Below, in pieces: positions 6,085-7,008 of a stretch of 7,008 bases of DNA. The position numbers were made by a program, and so were the translations under genes. The DNA is from Fusobacterium sp. (lineage in GTDB: Bacteria; Fusobacteriota; Fusobacteriia; Fusobacteriales; Fusobacteriaceae), in NCBI GenBank assembly GCA_020024855.1, contig JAHHTB010000090.1:1-7008 (forward strand). Reading direction: 5' to 3'. Every line of letters begins with the position of its first letter. The stretch's first letter is position 1. The notes beneath the pieces were generated by a model. It made no database searches and was not told the DNA's origin. It worked only from the letters and a program-made list of their open reading frames with translations.

Positions 6085-6825
6085 ATGAATAAAACAACAT
6101 TGTTTTTATGTGGACTTGCATTAGTAGGACAAACAGCTTTAGCTAATAATGTAGGTATAGGATACGGAGCATCAACAGAGCTTTATAAAAGTGATAAAAC
6201 AGGATATGTTTTACCAATGGTAGATTTAGAATATGATAATTTCTTTTTAAAAGGAGCAGCAGCTAATGGATTTAGTTTTGGATATAATGTATATCAAGAT
6301 GACTTTTATACTTTGTCATTTTATGTAAAACCATTTGGTGGACATGAGATAGATGCTAGTGATATGAAGGATGGATATAAATCAATAGATGATAGAAAAC
6401 ATAAAGTAATGGGAGGAGCAGAACTTTCTGTTTACACAGGTTTCTATGATGTTGAAATGGTTACAGCTGTTGACTATGGGAAAGAAGGAGGAAATCTTTT
6501 ATTCCAATTAAACAGACCTTATTTTGTAAATTCAAAACTTGTGGTTATTCCATCAGTAAACTTTGTATATTTTAACTCTGATTATGTAGATTACTATTTT
6601 GGAGTAGATCAACATGAAGTACATGGAAATATAAAACATTCTTATGAAGGAGATAATGCATATACTTTTGGTCTAAATGTAACAGGATCATATAAGTTAA
6701 CAGACAATTTCTCTTTAATGGGATTTGCTGGTGCTAATAGAGTATCTAAAGAGATAAAAGATTCTCCTATTGTAGATGAAAATATTGTTTACTTTGTTGG
6801 AACAGGACTAATCTATACATTCTAG
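6085..6825 (+). CDS. MipA/OmpV-family outer-membrane beta-barrel protein
   Basis: This 246-residue protein has a clear Sec signal peptide (residues 1-20, MNKTT plus a hydrophobic core ending TALA, with cleavage before NNVGIG). The mature part alternates polar and aromatic residues as in barrel strands and ends in Phe (LIYTF), the usual C-terminal signal for outer-membrane assembly. Family marks of MipA/OmpV (PF06629) are an opening GIGYGAS segment, YYFGV at 170-174, DSPIV at 226-230 and the final GTGLIYTF strand. In E. coli, MipA has been reported as a scaffold linking the lytic transglycosylase MltA with PBP1B; OmpV members are also implicated in adhesion or stress responses, so the exact role here is open. 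An in-frame ATG at 6079 overlaps the upstream stop (ATGA) but is too close to the ribosome binding site. It is the last gene before a strong terminator. Confidence 0.88.
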   Translation: MNKTTLFLCGLALVGQTALANNVGIGYGASTELYKSDKTGYVLPMVDLEYDNFFLKGAAANGFSFGYNVYQDDFYTLSFYVKPFGGHEIDASDMKDGYKSIDDRKHKVMGGAELSVYTGFYDVEMVTAVDYGKEGGNLLFQLNRPYFVNSKLVVIPSVNFVYFNSDYVDYYFGVDQHEVHGNIKHSYEGDNAYTFGLNVTGSYKLTDNFSLMGFAGANRVSKEIKDSPIVDENIVYFVGTGLIYTF

Positions 6826-6856
6826 TCTATGATTAGAAATTAAAAGAAAATATTAA

Positions 6857-6889
6857 AAAAAGTGGCTTAAATTATTTAAGCCACTTTTT
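6857..6889. terminator. Bidirectional rho-independent terminator between convergent genes
   Basis: A perfect 15-bp stem (6857-6871 with 6875-6889) closes a 3-base loop. The core is AGTGGCTTAAA/TTTAAGCCACT, bordered by five A on the left and five T on the right, so it gives a hairpin plus U-run when read in either direction. It serves the 3953-6825 operon on the plus strand and metK on the minus strand. Confidence 0.92.
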
Positions 6890-6892
6890 ATA

Positions 6893-7008
6893 TTATTTAT
6901 TAAAATATCTTTTTAATTCATCAACTTTGTTAAGCTCTTCCCATGGAAGTTTAATATCAGTTCTTCCAATGTGTCCAAAAGCAGCAAGGTCCTGATATTT
7001 AAATTCAC
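6893..7008 (-). CDS. metK: S-adenosylmethionine synthetase (methionine adenosyltransferase), C-terminal fragment
   Basis: Only the last 37 codons are in the window, read on the minus strand from 7006 to the TAA at 6895-6893; the rest lies to the right. The peptide contains LAAFGHIGRTDIKLPWEE, followed by KVDELKRYF. This is the characteristic MetK tail (family pattern AAYGHFGR...PWE followed by a Lys/Asp-rich helix). The enzyme makes S-adenosylmethionine from methionine and ATP in the cytosol. Its stop codon lies three bases beyond the shared terminator stem, so transcription ends immediately after the coding region. Confidence 0.93.
   Translation of the reverse strand, partial: EFKYQDLAAFGHIGRTDIKLPWEELNKVDELKRYFNK

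Noticed and set aside
6085..6144. Lipobox at Cys9 of the MipA-like protein
   Set aside because: Leu precedes the Cys, and it sits inside the hydrophobic core far too early; the TALA site at residue 20 is a normal signal peptidase I cleavage.
6079..6825. ATG at 6079 (ATGA overlap) as the start of the MipA-like gene
   Set aside because: It is only two bases from the AGGAGGG site; the ATG at 6085 has eight-base spacing and gives a cleaner signal peptide starting MNKTT.

Overview
The window is very AT-rich. Its ribosome binding sites are AGGAG-type, and it encodes proteins of a diderm cell: a MipA/OmpV-type outer-membrane barrel and a lipoprotein with a signal peptide. This combination of a low-GC, Firmicute-like gene style with an outer membrane suggests Fusobacteriota, most likely Fusobacterium. 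That assignment is inferred from composition and gene content; no search was run.

Layout. Bases 1-1131 (+) hold most of a SEDS-family peptidoglycan polymerase (FtsW/RodA type), whose start lies left of the window. A perfect consensus promoter (TTGACA, 17 bp, TATAAT) at 1118-1146 begins inside the last codons of that gene. It reads into a small DUF896 (UPF0291) protein (1193-1390), asparaginyl-tRNA synthetase asnS (1400-2791) and a membrane-anchored alpha/beta-hydrolase esterase (2829-3854). A second promoter with an extended -10 (3861-3889), flanked by a compact palindrome, precedes a tight three-gene group. This group is a small lipoprotein (3953-4258), a 600-residue fusion of a GT4-type glycosyltransferase with a CE4/NodB polysaccharide deacetylase (4280-6082), and a MipA/OmpV-family outer-membrane protein (best start 6085, end 6825). 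A strong bidirectional hairpin terminator (6857-6889) separates this group from the convergent metK, of which only the last 37 codons are present (6893-7008, minus strand).

How the genes may work together. The left part is housekeeping: wall synthesis, translation and S-adenosylmethionine synthesis. The 3953-6825 group looks like an envelope module: a cytoplasmic enzyme that could add a sugar and deacetylate a hexosamine, flanked by two exported envelope proteins and probably under its own regulated promoter. The fusion enzyme and its promoter/operator are the parts most worth following up. I see no mobile element, CRISPR array, tRNA or rRNA, and no gene-free stretch longer than about 100 bases.
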